A DNA stretch of 64,000 bases, from assembly GCA_031254105.1 (NCBI GenBank), contig JAIRVB010000031.1, positions 29,581 to 93,580 on the forward strand, in the 5' to 3' direction. Below, one piece after another: positions 44,303-53,209 of this stretch. Under the pieces are notes generated by a model that did no database searches, was not told the origin of the DNA, and was given only the letters and a program-made list of their open reading frames with translations. Positions within the stretch are counted from its first letter, which is position 1, and every line of letters starts with the position of its first letter. This stretch comes from Chitinispirillales bacterium. GTDB taxonomy: Bacteria > Fibrobacterota > Chitinivibrionia > Chitinivibrionales > Chitinispirillaceae. A program made the translations under genes and the position numbers.

Positions 44303-47300
44303 TTAATTCAAAATCACAACCAAAAAATCAGCCGCAGCCTCAAAGTCAAACTCCTTAAACGCTCTTTGCGTATCTATCAGCGCTTCGTTTATCCGTTCAT
44401 CATAATCATACATTAATAGTTTATCCAGGATTTTAAGCCCCAAATCCCCATCATAATTTTGCGCAGCTTCAATAGCTCTCTTTACGTTTTCACATAAGTA
44501 AACATTCTCGCCTTTGGGGCGCGGATGTTTTACATTATCAATTTTAAAAATATTAGACAATTGACTATGGAATACCCTTAAATCACGCAAAAAAGATGGA
44601 GCGGCCTCCCGGCAAAACTCTAATTTGTCGCTTTTTGCGGCAAACTCAAGTTCAAGGGCTCTGTTTGAAAGTTCCATCGCCCCGATTGTGGCAAGGGAAG
44701 ATTTCATACCGTGTATCGAAATCGCAAAGTTAATTATATTATCATCCTGTAAAAAGCTCTCCATCTTTTTGCATTCGGCGGGAAGCATATTATAAAAAAC
44801 CCTTAGTGTTTCACTGTACATTTCCGCAATGCCAGAAACGCGTTCCATACCGATTTCAATATTAATACTGTCTATCCTGGAGACAGCGTCAATAATCTTT
44901 CCAACCGATTCGTTTTCCTTTACAGGGGTAATCAGTGCGGGGTGAGCCGCCTCATGCTCCTCTATTTTTTCGGCGGGAATCCATTTTCTGAGTACTTCGC
45001 TCAGTTTATCAAGCTCAATGGGTTTTGCTACATAATCATTAAAGCCGCTTTGTAAAAACATCTCCCGCGAACCGTGTATGGCATTTGCGGTAAGCGCCAC
45101 TATAATAATATTACTGTGTTTACCATCATCCATTACTCTTATTTGCGCGGCCGCCTCCACACCGTCCATCTCCGGCATCATGTGATCCATAAAAACGATA
45201 TCGTAACCTGCCTTATTTACAGCCAAAATGCTCTCAGAGCCGGAAGTCGCAGTATCAGCGCTTATCCCATACAGCCCAAGCAGTCCGGAAGCGACCTTAA
45301 GATTGAGGGGATTATCATCAACAAGCAGAACTTTGGCGGCCGGAGCCCTAAATGTAACTTTTTTTCCATGAGAGCCGTCGTTGCCGCGCACTATATTGCT
45401 TTGCGTACCTATGATTTTTGGTATAATGACAGTAAACGCAGAGCCTTTCCCGTAAACGCTTTCTACAGATATGCGGCCGCCCATCATCTCAATGAAATTT
45501 TTACTTATGGAAAGCCCCAGACCGGTTCCGGTTATATTGCGGTTTTTCTTAGTATCTATCTGCACGAAAGGAGAAAACAGTATTTCGATATCTTCCTTTC
45601 TGATGCCTGGCCCCGTATCTTTTATCTCAAAAATGAGAGTTTCATCGTCTGCGGTTACCTTGAGACGCACAAAACCTACGTTCGTAAATTTAACCGCGTT
45701 AGAGCATATATTCATAAGCGCCTGCTTTAATCTTAAATCATCCCCATAAAGGCAGGTTGGCATTTCACCATGTTTTTCATACTTAAAATCAAGATTTTTC
45801 TTGCGCGCCATGAACTTGAACGTTGAGCCGATGTTTGAAACAAGTTCATCAAAATCATAATCTATGGGATTGAGCGCAAACTTTCCAGCCTCTATCTTTG
45901 ACAGGTCAAGAATATCGTTGATGATGGACAATAACAGATGCGAGGCGGTGTTTATGTCTTTTACATAACCCTGCTGACGCTCTGTCAACTGCTCATTTAT
46001 CAGCAGATCCGCCATGCCGGTAATAGCGTTCATGGGGGTGCGCATCTCATGGGACATATTCGCGAGAAACATGCTCTTGGCATCAGAAAGTTCATGCGCC
46101 TTCTCCTTTGAGGCCTTGAGATAATCGGCCTGTTCACGCAAACGGCGGTTGAGCTTAATATTTCGCGTCAACATAAAAAAGAGGATAATAAGCGTTATTA
46201 CAGCCCCCAAAGCAAATACAAGCGTATAGTGCAGTCTCATGCCGGAAAGCTTTCTTGAGTAATCAAAAGTCCTGCGCAGCCATCCTTCCCGTATCCCCTC
46301 AATATCAATGTTTCTCATTGTTTTGTCAACTATCGAACGCAGAAGTTCCTCACTTTTATTGTAGCCGAAGCGGGATTCCTGATACGCGTCAAAACTTACG
46401 CTGACCTTGAAGCCGGTTTTTTCGTTGTAATGAGTCATAGCCCATAACATGTTTTCGGAGAGCATTAAAAGATCCACTTCATCTTTTTCAAGCGCGGCGA
46501 AAGCTTCATTTGCTGATGCGAAGACCGTGCGTTTTTTATGGTCGGGATACCATAAATTAAACATTTCCTCATGTACCGACCTGTTGATTGTTCCTACTCT
46601 GTAATAATGAATCTGATATTCGGAGACATTGGGAAATTCCCGTTTAGATATAAGAGCGTAATTTGTGGATAAATAAGGAATACCGCTCCAGATATAATCG
46701 TCTTTTCTTGATTCGGAATAAAGAAGCTGCGTCATCATGGAGATTTCGCCTGCTTTAAGTTCAGCCATAATCTCAGCAAGCGGCGTGTTAACGCTTACGG
46801 TTTTCATTTCAAATTTGAGACCCGTGAGCCTTGTGATCTCATCAAGGATATCCTGCGCTATTCCCTGATACTGTTCTTCCACTTTGTTATAAAAGTTCGC
46901 GGGATACGCATCATGCTGAAGCCCGATATCTACGGCGGCGTTCTCTCTTTTGTGTTTTTCGATATACTCCGCTTCCGCTTCCGTAAACGAACGGAAAAGT
47001 TTACGCCTTAAACTCTCAAGCTTCTTATCCCTGTGCAGTTCAAATAACTCTTCTGCGCCGCCGCCGTTAATATATTTGTTTACAATAGATATTACAGGCG
47101 CAAGGTTATCATCAGCGCTGACAAGGGAAGCGGAAACTACGGCGGCTTTAAAAAATTTTTGATTCCGCAAAAAGTCATTCTCCTCAAGCAGCCGGTCAAG
47201 CTCCATGTAAGTTAAAAACATCTCCGCTTCACCGCTGCGTATCATGGAAGCAGCCTGCTGTGGAGTGGAGACTTCTACCGTTTTAAAGAAGAGGCCCGGA

Positions 47301-47827
47301 TAGTTATGCGAGATATGATCAGCGATAACAACCTCTCCTCCTTCCAAAAACGCGGCTTTACGTCCCATGATATCATTAACATGCTTAATGTCAAGGAAAT
47401 CTTTGTGTGTGAAAATATGAACATAACGCCCTACTACCGTGACAGAGGCGTGGTATTCGTTTTTTTGTCCGGGAGTCATGATAAGGCCTGTAGTAAAATC
47501 AATCTCCCTTCTGTCCAATCCGTTTTTTAAGCTGTCTAACCGGTCAAAACCCCTGCTGACAAATTCAATACCAAAAAGTGAACTTAACAGGCTGAAAAAA
47601 TCGAACGTAAAAGCGGTGAACTCATCAACCGGCGTTTTTTGCGCTTCAGTCTCAACAACATACCCGAATGTTAAATTCTCTCTCAGATTCCTGATCGATT
47701 TAACCGCGTTAATCTCTTCCCGTGTAACTCCGGGAATATCTTTGTAAGACTTATACTTAGTTTGGCGGGCATCGCTGAGCGCTGGCAAGAGCAGGATCGC
47801 TGTAATAAGCAAGGTTAACCGTCTCAT
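44303..47827 (-). CDS. EvgS/BvgS-like hybrid histidine kinase with two SBP domains
   Basis: A 1174-aa membrane kinase. After a signal sequence (1-20), two tandem periplasmic solute-binding type 3 domains span about 35-275 and 285-525. A membrane helix (about 530-553), a HisKA domain with NMSHEMRTPM (His593), an HATPase domain with GTGLGLSI, a REC domain with FMDHMMPEMDG (Asp881) and an HPt domain with ISIHGMKSSL (His1039) follow. All phosphorelay residues are present. The signal may be a bound small molecule. The expected separate DNA-binding response regulator is not next to it; a REC protein gene ends 122 bp upstream. Confidence 0.94.
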   Translation of the reverse strand: MRRLTLLITAILLLPALSDARQTKYKSYKDIPGVTREEINAVKSIRNLRENLTFGYVVETEAQKTPVDEFTAFTFDFFSLLSSLFGIEFVSRGFDRLDSLKNGLDRREIDFTTGLIMTPGQKNEYHASVTVVGRYVHIFTHKDFLDIKHVNDIMGRKAAFLEGGEVVIADHISHNYPGLFFKTVEVSTPQQAASMIRSGEAEMFLTYMELDRLLEENDFLRNQKFFKAAVVSASLVSADDNLAPVISIVNKYINGGGAEELFELHRDKKLESLRRKLFRSFTEAEAEYIEKHKRENAAVDIGLQHDAYPANFYNKVEEQYQGIAQDILDEITRLTGLKFEMKTVSVNTPLAEIMAELKAGEISMMTQLLYSESRKDDYIWSGIPYLSTNYALISKREFPNVSEYQIHYYRVGTINRSVHEEMFNLWYPDHKKRTVFASANEAFAALEKDEVDLLMLSENMLWAMTHYNEKTGFKVSVSFDAYQESRFGYNKSEELLRSIVDKTMRNIDIEGIREGWLRRTFDYSRKLSGMRLHYTLVFALGAVITLIILFFMLTRNIKLNRRLREQADYLKASKEKAHELSDAKSMFLANMSHEMRTPMNAITGMADLLINEQLTERQQGYVKDINTASHLLLSIINDILDLSKIEAGKFALNPIDYDFDELVSNIGSTFKFMARKKNLDFKYEKHGEMPTCLYGDDLRLKQALMNICSNAVKFTNVGFVRLKVTADDETLIFEIKDTGPGIRKEDIEILFSPFVQIDTKKNRNITGTGLGLSISKNFIEMMGGRISVESVYGKGSAFTVIIPKIIGTQSNIVRGNDGSHGKKVTFRAPAAKVLLVDDNPLNLKVASGLLGLYGISADTATSGSESILAVNKAGYDIVFMDHMMPEMDGVEAAAQIRVMDDGKHSNIIIVALTANAIHGSREMFLQSGFNDYVAKPIELDKLSEVLRKWIPAEKIEEHEAAHPALITPVKENESVGKIIDAVSRIDSINIEIGMERVSGIAEMYSETLRVFYNMLPAECKKMESFLQDDNIINFAISIHGMKSSLATIGAMELSNRALELEFAAKSDKLEFCREAAPSFLRDLRVFHSQLSNIFKIDNVKHPRPKGENVYLCENVKRAIEAAQNYDGDLGLKILDKLLMYDYDERINEALIDTQRAFKEFDFEAAADFLVVILN

Positions 47828-47872
47828 AAAAGTCTTTCCAAATTACCGGTATTGTTACTGTGTAAACACAAG

Positions 47873-47891
47873 GGGCGGCAGGCTGCCGCCC
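47873..47891. repeat. Perfect palindrome GGGCGGCAGGCTGCCGCCC
   Basis: A 19-base palindrome between the REC-protein gene and the kinase gene, identical to the one at 56343-56361 and followed by CTTA in both. Confidence 0.8.
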
Positions 47892-47949
47892 TTATACGGA
47901 TACTTACTGTATCTGTTTTTATTTGTAATTGATAACTTGTAACTCTATA

Positions 47950-48744
47950 TTATCTTATGTACTGATTCACCTTCTCAAGCAGAAGTTTCACATTGATCGG
48001 TTTAACCAAAAACTCCGATGCTCCTACCTGCTTTGCTTTGAGCACATAATCCTTTGTCGCGTTGCCGGTTAAAAATATTATCGGCGCCCAATTTCCTGAT
48101 TCCCTGATTTTTTCAGCCAATTCGTATCCGTTCATTTTTGGCATCTCAATATCAAGAATAAACAGCGACGGTTTAAATTTACTTATGTAGTTAAGGGCTG
48201 CGTCCGCTGATGTTACGCCGGAAAATTTGTACTTAGTATCTGACAAAGCCAGCTTTATCATGTTAAGCTGAACAGGTATGTCGTCAACCGCCAATATGAT
48301 TTTCTGCATAGTCTCAACTCCTGGTATTTCGCCCGCTTCCGACTGCTGTTTTTGAGCCTCTTTTGCGCTTCCGTTCTTACTCAGTTTAATTTGTATATTC
48401 TCTGAAAGTTCCGATGTTGTTGATAAAAAACTAAACAACGCAACCTCGACTGATTCCCTGCCGGCAGATTTAATATTTTCTTTAATGGTATTGCACTCCA
48501 TGAATAAATCGTCTGCGCAAATGTTTTCAAGCACTTGTCCCAGACCGGAAAGAATCATTGTGACGATATCATTATCACCATTAATAAAAGCTTTTGTAAT
48601 CCTCTCTTCTTTTTGCGCAAAACTTTTAGCGAACGCGGCCAGCGCGTCGCAATATTCGTCAAACTGATCAATTTGCATCTGATCTATCATATCCGCAGAA
48701 TTTAAACCGCCGATGCTCAAAAGCTGCTCTTTGGTTAGCCTCAT
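47950..48744 (-). CDS. Response-regulator-like protein with N-terminal helical domain
   Basis: A 264-aa protein. Residues 1-120 are helical (MRLTKEQLLSIGGLNSADMIDQ...), shaped like an HPt or histidine-phosphotransfer relative but without a clear phosphorylatable His. The REC domain starts near 147 with KIILAVDDIPVQ and has phosphoacceptor Asp198 (LFILDIEMPKMNG), Thr-Gly in FLTGNA and the Lys in FLVKPIN. No DNA-binding or enzymatic output is present. It is transcribed ahead of the hybrid kinase and may exchange phosphate with it. Confidence 0.88.
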   Translation of the reverse strand: MRLTKEQLLSIGGLNSADMIDQMQIDQFDEYCDALAAFAKSFAQKEERITKAFINGDNDIVTMILSGLGQVLENICADDLFMECNTIKENIKSAGRESVEVALFSFLSTTSELSENIQIKLSKNGSAKEAQKQQSEAGEIPGVETMQKIILAVDDIPVQLNMIKLALSDTKYKFSGVTSADAALNYISKFKPSLFILDIEMPKMNGYELAEKIRESGNWAPIIFLTGNATKDYVLKAKQVGASEFLVKPINVKLLLEKVNQYIR

Positions 48745-48845
48745 AGCGCCTCATTACTAAGAAATTACATAATAGCGTGATATATTCATTATAACATGAA
48801 AGACAAAAAAACATCAATTTTTCGAAAATATACTAATTTAACTTT

Positions 48846-48960
48846 AAAACAGATAGCCGGAACTCGGAAATAAAGAGATCAAGATTCAATCATTTCCGCA
48901 TTCCGTATTCTGTTTTCCGCTGTATCTTTATTTTATTTCTGCGTTGATTGGCGCGAAGCC
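48846..48960. repeat. Repeat related to the CAATGCGGAAATA family
   Basis: This stretch holds TTTCCGCATTCCG and the end TATTTCTGCGTTGATTGGC at about 48940-48958, the same 19 bases as 54761-54779 and the inverse of the element at 34003-34099. Confidence 0.5.
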
Positions 48961-48965
48961 GTAAT

Positions 48966-48997
48966 TAAAAAGGACGAGGGAATCTCCCTCGTCCTTT
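48966..48997 (-). terminator. Rho-independent terminator
   Basis: On the minus strand GGACGAGGGA and TCCCTCGTCC form a strong stem, followed by TTTTTAATTAC. It lies 30 bp after the stop of the disordered membrane-anchored protein gene. Confidence 0.9.
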
Positions 48998-49026
48998 CAA
49001 TTATCAATAAAAGAGGTTTTGAGCGC

Positions 49027-49845
49027 TTACCGTCTGCCAAACTTTATTTCAGCCCCCTCTTCAGATTGGGGCGCGGCTTCCTGTTCCTGGTTGCCTTCAC
49101 CTGCGGAAACGGAATTTGTTTCGAAAGATTCGGAACCGTTTTCATGGAGCTGCCGACGCTTTGCGATAAACTTGCGTCCATGCTCAAGCTCTCCTTCTGA
49201 AATGGTCTTGTCATCTAGAATAGTATCAGTTGATCCAATAACATTTATCGGTTCCTGAACCGCGAACTGCTGTGCTGGCTGCCCAGGCTCAAGCTGCTGT
49301 AACTGTTTTATGTTCTCTGATTCCGGAGCCGCGGCAGGAATTTCCGAATCGCCGCGGTTGTGCTTCTCCTGCCAGTTGTCCCTGCGCCCTTCACGGTTAA
49401 AATCCCTGCGGTGTTCTCCCTTGTTTCTTTTATTCCCGTTATTGCCTGAACGCTCAGCCGGACGCTGCCCGTGACGGCTATCTTTTGCGGGGTAGTCTCC
49501 CTGAATTTTTTTCCTGGCGTTTTCCTGTTCCCGCTCTGCGTTTTTGAGCTTAAGATTTATATCACGCAATGATTTTTCAACAGGGTCTATCGTCACCTGC
49601 GAGCCATGCTGTTGGGAGGAGGGGGTTTGCTGTCTGTTGTTTCTGCTTTCCGGCTGAAATTTTCTGTTATTGCCGCCGCTGCGGCGAAAGTCGTTCTCTT
49701 TTCTTTCCGTTTTGTTTTCGCTGCCTGAGGGGCGTGAGTGTCTGAACTCGTAATTATTTCTCTTATGCTTTTTGTTGCCGCGAATAAGAGTTATTGTGAT
49801 AATTTGCAGTATCACTACCGCCGCGAGTAGAACTTCTACCATCAT
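49027..49845 (-). CDS. Membrane-anchored disordered basic protein
   Basis: A 272-aa protein with one N-terminal helix (about 3-22, VEVLLAAVVILQIITITLI) and then a long low-complexity chain rich in Arg, Asn, Gln, Lys, Glu and Gly (RRSGGNNRKFQPESRNNRQQ, KRNKGEHRRDFNREGRRDNW). The last 100 residues are acidic and contain EFxx-like GGEGNQEQEAAPQSEE. No enzymatic motif. The RNA-binding-like RGG/NR composition plus a membrane helix recalls scaffold proteins of degradosomes or ribosome tethering, but that is speculation. It ends at a strong terminator. Its leader contains a 19-codon ORF and an SD-pairing hairpin. Confidence 0.7.
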   Translation of the reverse strand: MMVEVLLAAVVILQIITITLIRGNKKHKRNNYEFRHSRPSGSENKTERKENDFRRSGGNNRKFQPESRNNRQQTPSSQQHGSQVTIDPVEKSLRDINLKLKNAEREQENARKKIQGDYPAKDSRHGQRPAERSGNNGNKRNKGEHRRDFNREGRRDNWQEKHNRGDSEIPAAAPESENIKQLQQLEPGQPAQQFAVQEPINVIGSTDTILDDKTISEGELEHGRKFIAKRRQLHENGSESFETNSVSAGEGNQEQEAAPQSEEGAEIKFGRR

Positions 49846-49965
49846 AATTATAGTTTCTCCAAATCTTAAATTTTTTAGTAATGTTTTTGAGTCCGCCCAA
49901 GCTTTCTACCGATGTTCTCACATCCGGAACAGTTTTTTAAGGTGGGACGGCCACTAATGAAACCG

Positions 49966-50075
49966 AAGGAGGTTTTACATTCGATACTTATTGATATTTT
50001 ACGCAGCTTGTATGCCTGAAATCTTTTTGTCCGTTAATGCCTGCCCTGCTTGCTCCATAAAAGCCTCCTTTCATT
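49966..50075 (-). promoter_or_regulatory. Inverted SD-like repeats framing a 19-codon leader ORF
   Basis: On the minus strand GAAAGGAGGCTTTT (about 50061-50075) precedes ATG 50058, opening a 19-codon ORF (MEQAGQALTDKKISGIQAA) to a TAA at 49999. About 80 bases later lies AAAACCTCCTTC (about 49966-49978), complementary to the SD over about eleven bases with one bulge. It can pair with and hide the ribosome site. This leader lies between the 60-aa membrane protein gene and the disordered-protein gene. No known riboswitch was matched by eye. Confidence 0.4.
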
Positions 50076-50229
50076 TCAATTCAACAAACAAGTTCAACAC
50101 GCAGGGGGCGCACAGTAAGTATACGGAAATGGTTACGTTTCCCAAAGCATATAACCTATAGAGAACGGTCAGCTGCCATTCCGTCATTAAAAGCCGCGAT
50201 TTCAAAGACCGAAAAACCTGATAATAACC

Positions 50230-50412
50230 TTATTTGCCCTTCTTTTTCTTGTCCATATGCTCATATTGCATATCGAGCTCTTTGCTCATGGTAAGAATTT
50301 TCCGTATGGCTTTCAATCTCTTATGTATTACGATTATCTTACTCCAAATGAGAATAAGAATTAACGAAAAAAATAAGAAAATGATAATCCAGAGAAATTG
50401 AATAAGTTCCAT
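50230..50412 (-). CDS. Small single-helix membrane protein
   Basis: A 60-aa protein with a strong N-terminal helix (about 4-26, LIQFLWIIIFLFFSLILILIW) and a basic, helical tail (KRLKAIRKILTMSKELDMQY, ending KKKKGK). No family recognised and no strong ribosome site upstream. It is in the same direction as the disordered-protein gene 385 bp away. The clear membrane-plus-basic-tail layout favours a real small protein, but it could be chance. Confidence 0.5.
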   Translation of the reverse strand: MELIQFLWIIIFLFFSLILILIWSKIIVIHKRLKAIRKILTMSKELDMQYEHMDKKKKGK

Positions 50413-50551
50413 GCTGGTGATACTTAATAAAGGCGGTAAAATTTTAAGGTTATATGAAAAATATTTTCCGCCATAGAAAAAAACAATAGAAAAATCAAAA
50501 GCTTAACTAAACAGCGTCTACGCAAGATATTGCCAGTTTGATTTTTGATGT

Positions 50552-50665
50552 TATAGTAATTCAACTTCAAAATAGATGTTCGAATGCGGAAATAAAAGAT
50601 CACCCCATTTCTGTATTTGAATATCTATTACTGCATTAATATCTTTTTCAAGTTGAATGACTATA
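50552..50665. mobile_element. MITE-like element, copy 2
   Basis: About 114 bp with terminal inverted repeats TATAGTAATTCAACTT and AAGTTGAATGACTATA (15 of 16 matching). It is the inverse-orientation copy of 36933-37055, sharing AATGCGGAAATAAAAGATCA-type interior sequence. It is non-coding. It directly abuts an IS5-like transposase remnant. The same termini bound the IS630 fragment at 59436-60012. Confidence 0.85.
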
Positions 50666-50840
50666 TAATTTCATATATTATGATAAGTGTCTCTACAGAA
50701 CTCGTCACGTTGTAGAAGATACTTTTCTTAAATTAAAAAGATGGCGCGCTGCTGTGATACGCTATGCAAAGACTACCTGCGCTTTTAACGGAGCGGTTAT
50801 CGCTTCTTGCATTTTGCAGTGGTTAAGACATCCTGCGTAG
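50666..50840 (+). pseudogene. C-terminal remnant of an IS5-family-like transposase
   Basis: From about 50694 the plus strand reads YRTRHVVEDTFLKLKRWRAA, then VIRYAKTTCAFNGAVIASCILQW and a TAG at 50838-50840. This matches the closing E-containing segment of IS5-type DDE transposases (YxxRHxxExxFxxLKxWRxxxxRYxK). The rest of the gene is missing and the MITE-like copy 2 sits at its 5' edge. Clearly dead. Confidence 0.75.
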
Positions 50841-50990
50841 ACAGTATTTAGTATATATTTGCAAGAAATGATATTTTGAGCGGTTTTTCGAATCTATAAG
50901 CATGTCGATACATAATCACATTGCTATAAATTTTGAATTTTGTATCAACTGAACCTGTCACTGAGGTTCCCCGCTTGTTTCTTAAAATAC

Positions 50991-52448
50991 TCAGGATAAA
51001 GTTCCCGGAAAAAAAGCGTCTAAAATATCTTCCCTCCCGCTGTCATAATTACCGGCAGCGCTAAATTCCCCGTCACCATTCTCATCTTCATTTTCCGGAA
51101 CATAAACTTCAGCATAGTTTTCCTGCGCGTTTAAAGCTTCACCGGCCTGTTTATCGAATGTATCCGGAGACAATACCCAGCCTTTAGCGCCAAAGCCGCT
51201 TTCATTTTCAAAATTATCATCAGACAATTTTCTGAACTCACCATTATCAATTAACACACCATCAAGCTTATGTGAACCGCCCCAAGCTAGATTACCGCTT
51301 ATAATAGTCTGAGATTTTTTCATACTTGCCGCGGATTGCGCGCCGTCAATGTGTGACTGAAAACTGCAGGCTCTGGCTGATCCGTAAAAAAGATTCTTCT
51401 GAATTATACATGACGCGCCGCCCTCTATAATAACCGCGCTGCCGTTATCCGCAGCGCCGCAATTAACAATTGTGTTCTCCTGAATAAAAAGATTACCCGC
51501 GGCCTGTGAGTCATCTTGCGAACCGCATGCCGTAACTGCGGAAAATTGACACTTATTAAAGCAGTTGCCGTTTACAGAGTGTCCGGTTCCATTAACTGTT
51601 ACACCCTGGCTGCTGCTTGATACGCGGTTGTTTTCTATAACGGAAAAGCTCCCGCCGGAAATCGCGATACCGGCCTGGCCGCATACGCTGATAAGATTAT
51701 CGCGGATTTGAACATCGCCGCATTTTACAACGATTCCCTCAAAGCCGCAGTTTTCTATTTTGTTATACTCTACTATATGACCGCTCTCAAATTCATCTAT
51801 GCTGCCGGTACCGAGAATAATAGCTTTGTCATAATTACAAAAGCTATTGCGTCTAAAGATGTGATTTGTCAAAGGGTTATCACTATCGCCGTCAGAGACC
51901 ATAAGAGCCACGACCGCCGCTTGAGCCGAAAATCCATTGCCGGCGGTTCCTGTCGAACGTATAAAGCTGCAATTTTCTACAAGATTAAATCTCGCGCCGC
52001 AGCCGCCAAAATAAAATGTGCAGGAAGCTTTCCCCGCTGTACCGCAATCTCTAAAATCAATCTCGTGAAATCGATTCCGCTTGCAGTCACCAATCATTGA
52101 GATAGCTCCATGAGGCGTATTTCTGAACACTAGCCCGGAAACCACAAGGTCAGACGCATCATAAAAATACCAACACCCTCCCTCAATTACCGCCCCGCCG
52201 CCTGAAGCGGCAATATAAACAGGTTTTTTAAGACTGCCGGAAATTTCTATCGTTTGATCCCCGGCGTAGATACCGGGCAGAAGGATTATATTCTGTCCTG
52301 GAGAAACAATTTTTAACGCCGCCGAAACTGATGAGAACGGTTTTTCGTAAGTTCCCGCTTCCGAAGAATTACCGCAATCAGGAGAAACCCAGATGTTCTT
52401 TGAATCCTCTATGTCAAAATCAACTACGCTTTTACTATTACCTGTCAT
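50991..52448 (-). CDS. Right-handed parallel beta-helix protein without signal peptide
   Basis: A 485-aa protein. The N-terminus IWVSPDCGNSSEAGTYEKPFSSVSAALKIVSPGQNIILLPGIY is the DUF1565-type opening of right-handed parallel beta-helices. PbH1-like coils follow across about 80-390 (VSGLVFRNTPHGAI, IENNRVSSSSQGVTVNG, IQENTIVNC). Polysaccharide lyases and adhesins use this fold; no clear catalytic residues can be assigned. The tail is acidic (PENEDENGDGEF). No signal peptide is visible at the N-terminus (MTGNSKSVVDF), odd for this class. A second such protein lies at 56409-58010. Confidence 0.8.
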   Translation of the reverse strand: MTGNSKSVVDFDIEDSKNIWVSPDCGNSSEAGTYEKPFSSVSAALKIVSPGQNIILLPGIYAGDQTIEISGSLKKPVYIAASGGGAVIEGGCWYFYDASDLVVSGLVFRNTPHGAISMIGDCKRNRFHEIDFRDCGTAGKASCTFYFGGCGARFNLVENCSFIRSTGTAGNGFSAQAAVVALMVSDGDSDNPLTNHIFRRNSFCNYDKAIILGTGSIDEFESGHIVEYNKIENCGFEGIVVKCGDVQIRDNLISVCGQAGIAISGGSFSVIENNRVSSSSQGVTVNGTGHSVNGNCFNKCQFSAVTACGSQDDSQAAGNLFIQENTIVNCGAADNGSAVIIEGGASCIIQKNLFYGSARACSFQSHIDGAQSAASMKKSQTIISGNLAWGGSHKLDGVLIDNGEFRKLSDDNFENESGFGAKGWVLSPDTFDKQAGEALNAQENYAEVYVPENEDENGDGEFSAAGNYDSGREDILDAFFPGTLS

Positions 52449-52572
52449 TTGAAAGTTACCCGATCATATTAATTGAAATAAAAAACCAAATTCAAAATCA
52501 TAATATGGCTGTCCAACGCCCGGCTTTTCCTTTTTACAGGCGCCCTTTGCGGATGCTCCTCTTTGCGCCGCG

Positions 52573-52656
52573 TGTACTGGCGCCCCTGCGATTTGTATGG
52601 ACGTGATTTATTGCGTCCTGTCTTACTCCACACATCTAATCCATGTACTGGCGCCC
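52573..52656. repeat. Direct repeats TGTACTGGCGCCC
   Basis: TGTACTGGCGCCC occurs at 52573-52585 and 52644-52656, 71 bases apart, with a shorter relative (ACAGGCGCCCTTTGCG) at 52536. The minus strand reads like small basic peptides (QRAPVKRK), probably incidental. It sits between the beta-helix and gerW genes. Confidence 0.6.
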
Positions 52657-52676
52657 TTATACTCACATCAAACTCC

Positions 52677-53051
52677 CTATCCCTCGTCATCCTCTGTCTT
52701 TTCATCTTTACTTTTCTTAAAATATTTGGATATTTTTCTTATAACATCGGGAGCCATTGACAAAAGCAGTTTCTCCAAAGTTGGTTCGCCATCTTCCAAT
52801 GACAGCACCTCTACCTTACTGCCGCATATCGAAATGAAAGCCACAGGCGTAACATTTATTCCTCCGCCTGTTCCGGCTCCGTCACTTCCGCTGTTCTTTC
52901 CTCCGCCTCCGGCGGCAAAACCAACCGAGACTTTAGACACCGGAATAAGTGTAATATCTCCTGCCTTAATGGGCTCCCCTATCACAGTTTCAGTTTTAGC
53001 GATGTACTGTATATGATCAAGGGCGGTCTTTATAACTTCTGAGAGGGCCAT
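52677..53051 (-). CDS. GerW/YtfJ-family protein
   Basis: A 124-aa protein. The family pattern is clear: ALDHIQYIAKTETVIGEPIKAGDITLIPVSKVSVGFAAGGG, a Gly/Ser-rich loop, then GGINVTPVAFISICGSKVEVLSL. In Bacillus YtfJ/GerW is a spore-germination protein, but homologues are widespread in non-sporulating bacteria, and nothing else in this window suggests sporulation. AAGGAG lies just upstream of the ATG. Function here is unknown. It is divergent from glgA. Confidence 0.88.
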   Translation of the reverse strand: MALSEVIKTALDHIQYIAKTETVIGEPIKAGDITLIPVSKVSVGFAAGGGGKNSGSDGAGTGGGINVTPVAFISICGSKVEVLSLEDGEPTLEKLLLSMAPDVIRKISKYFKKSKDEKTEDDEG

Positions 53052-53209
53052 AGCCGTTTCTCCTTTTCCGTACGGGCAAACTCAAATCACTTATAATAGA
53101 GAAATATACAATATTTTGTCCCGAAATATTTTATTTTACTTGAAACGCGGAATTTTCACTAAACGCAGAATTTTCACTTATCTCGGGCAGTATTTACAGG
53201 AGGGCGGAT

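Larger units (their letters stand above)
50413..50990. other. Gene-free accessory gap between two minus-strand genes
   Basis: This 578-base gap holds no intact gene. It contains MITE-like copy 2 and the IS5-type remnant described separately; the remaining 50841-50990 stretch shows no recognisable feature. Confidence 0.7.

Noticed and set aside
49858..50058. Possible SRP RNA or c-di-GMP riboswitch in the leader of the disordered-protein gene
   Set aside because: Short GC-rich words looked similar, but the conserved core of either RNA could not be found. Kept only as an unexplained leader.
52469..52705. Minus-strand 78-codon basic open frame over the direct repeats
   Set aside because: It overlaps the end of the gerW gene, has no ribosome site and reads through repeated DNA; probably not a gene.
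52677..53051. GerW protein as evidence for sporulation
   Set aside because: The family is common in non-sporulating bacteria and no other sporulation gene is in the window.
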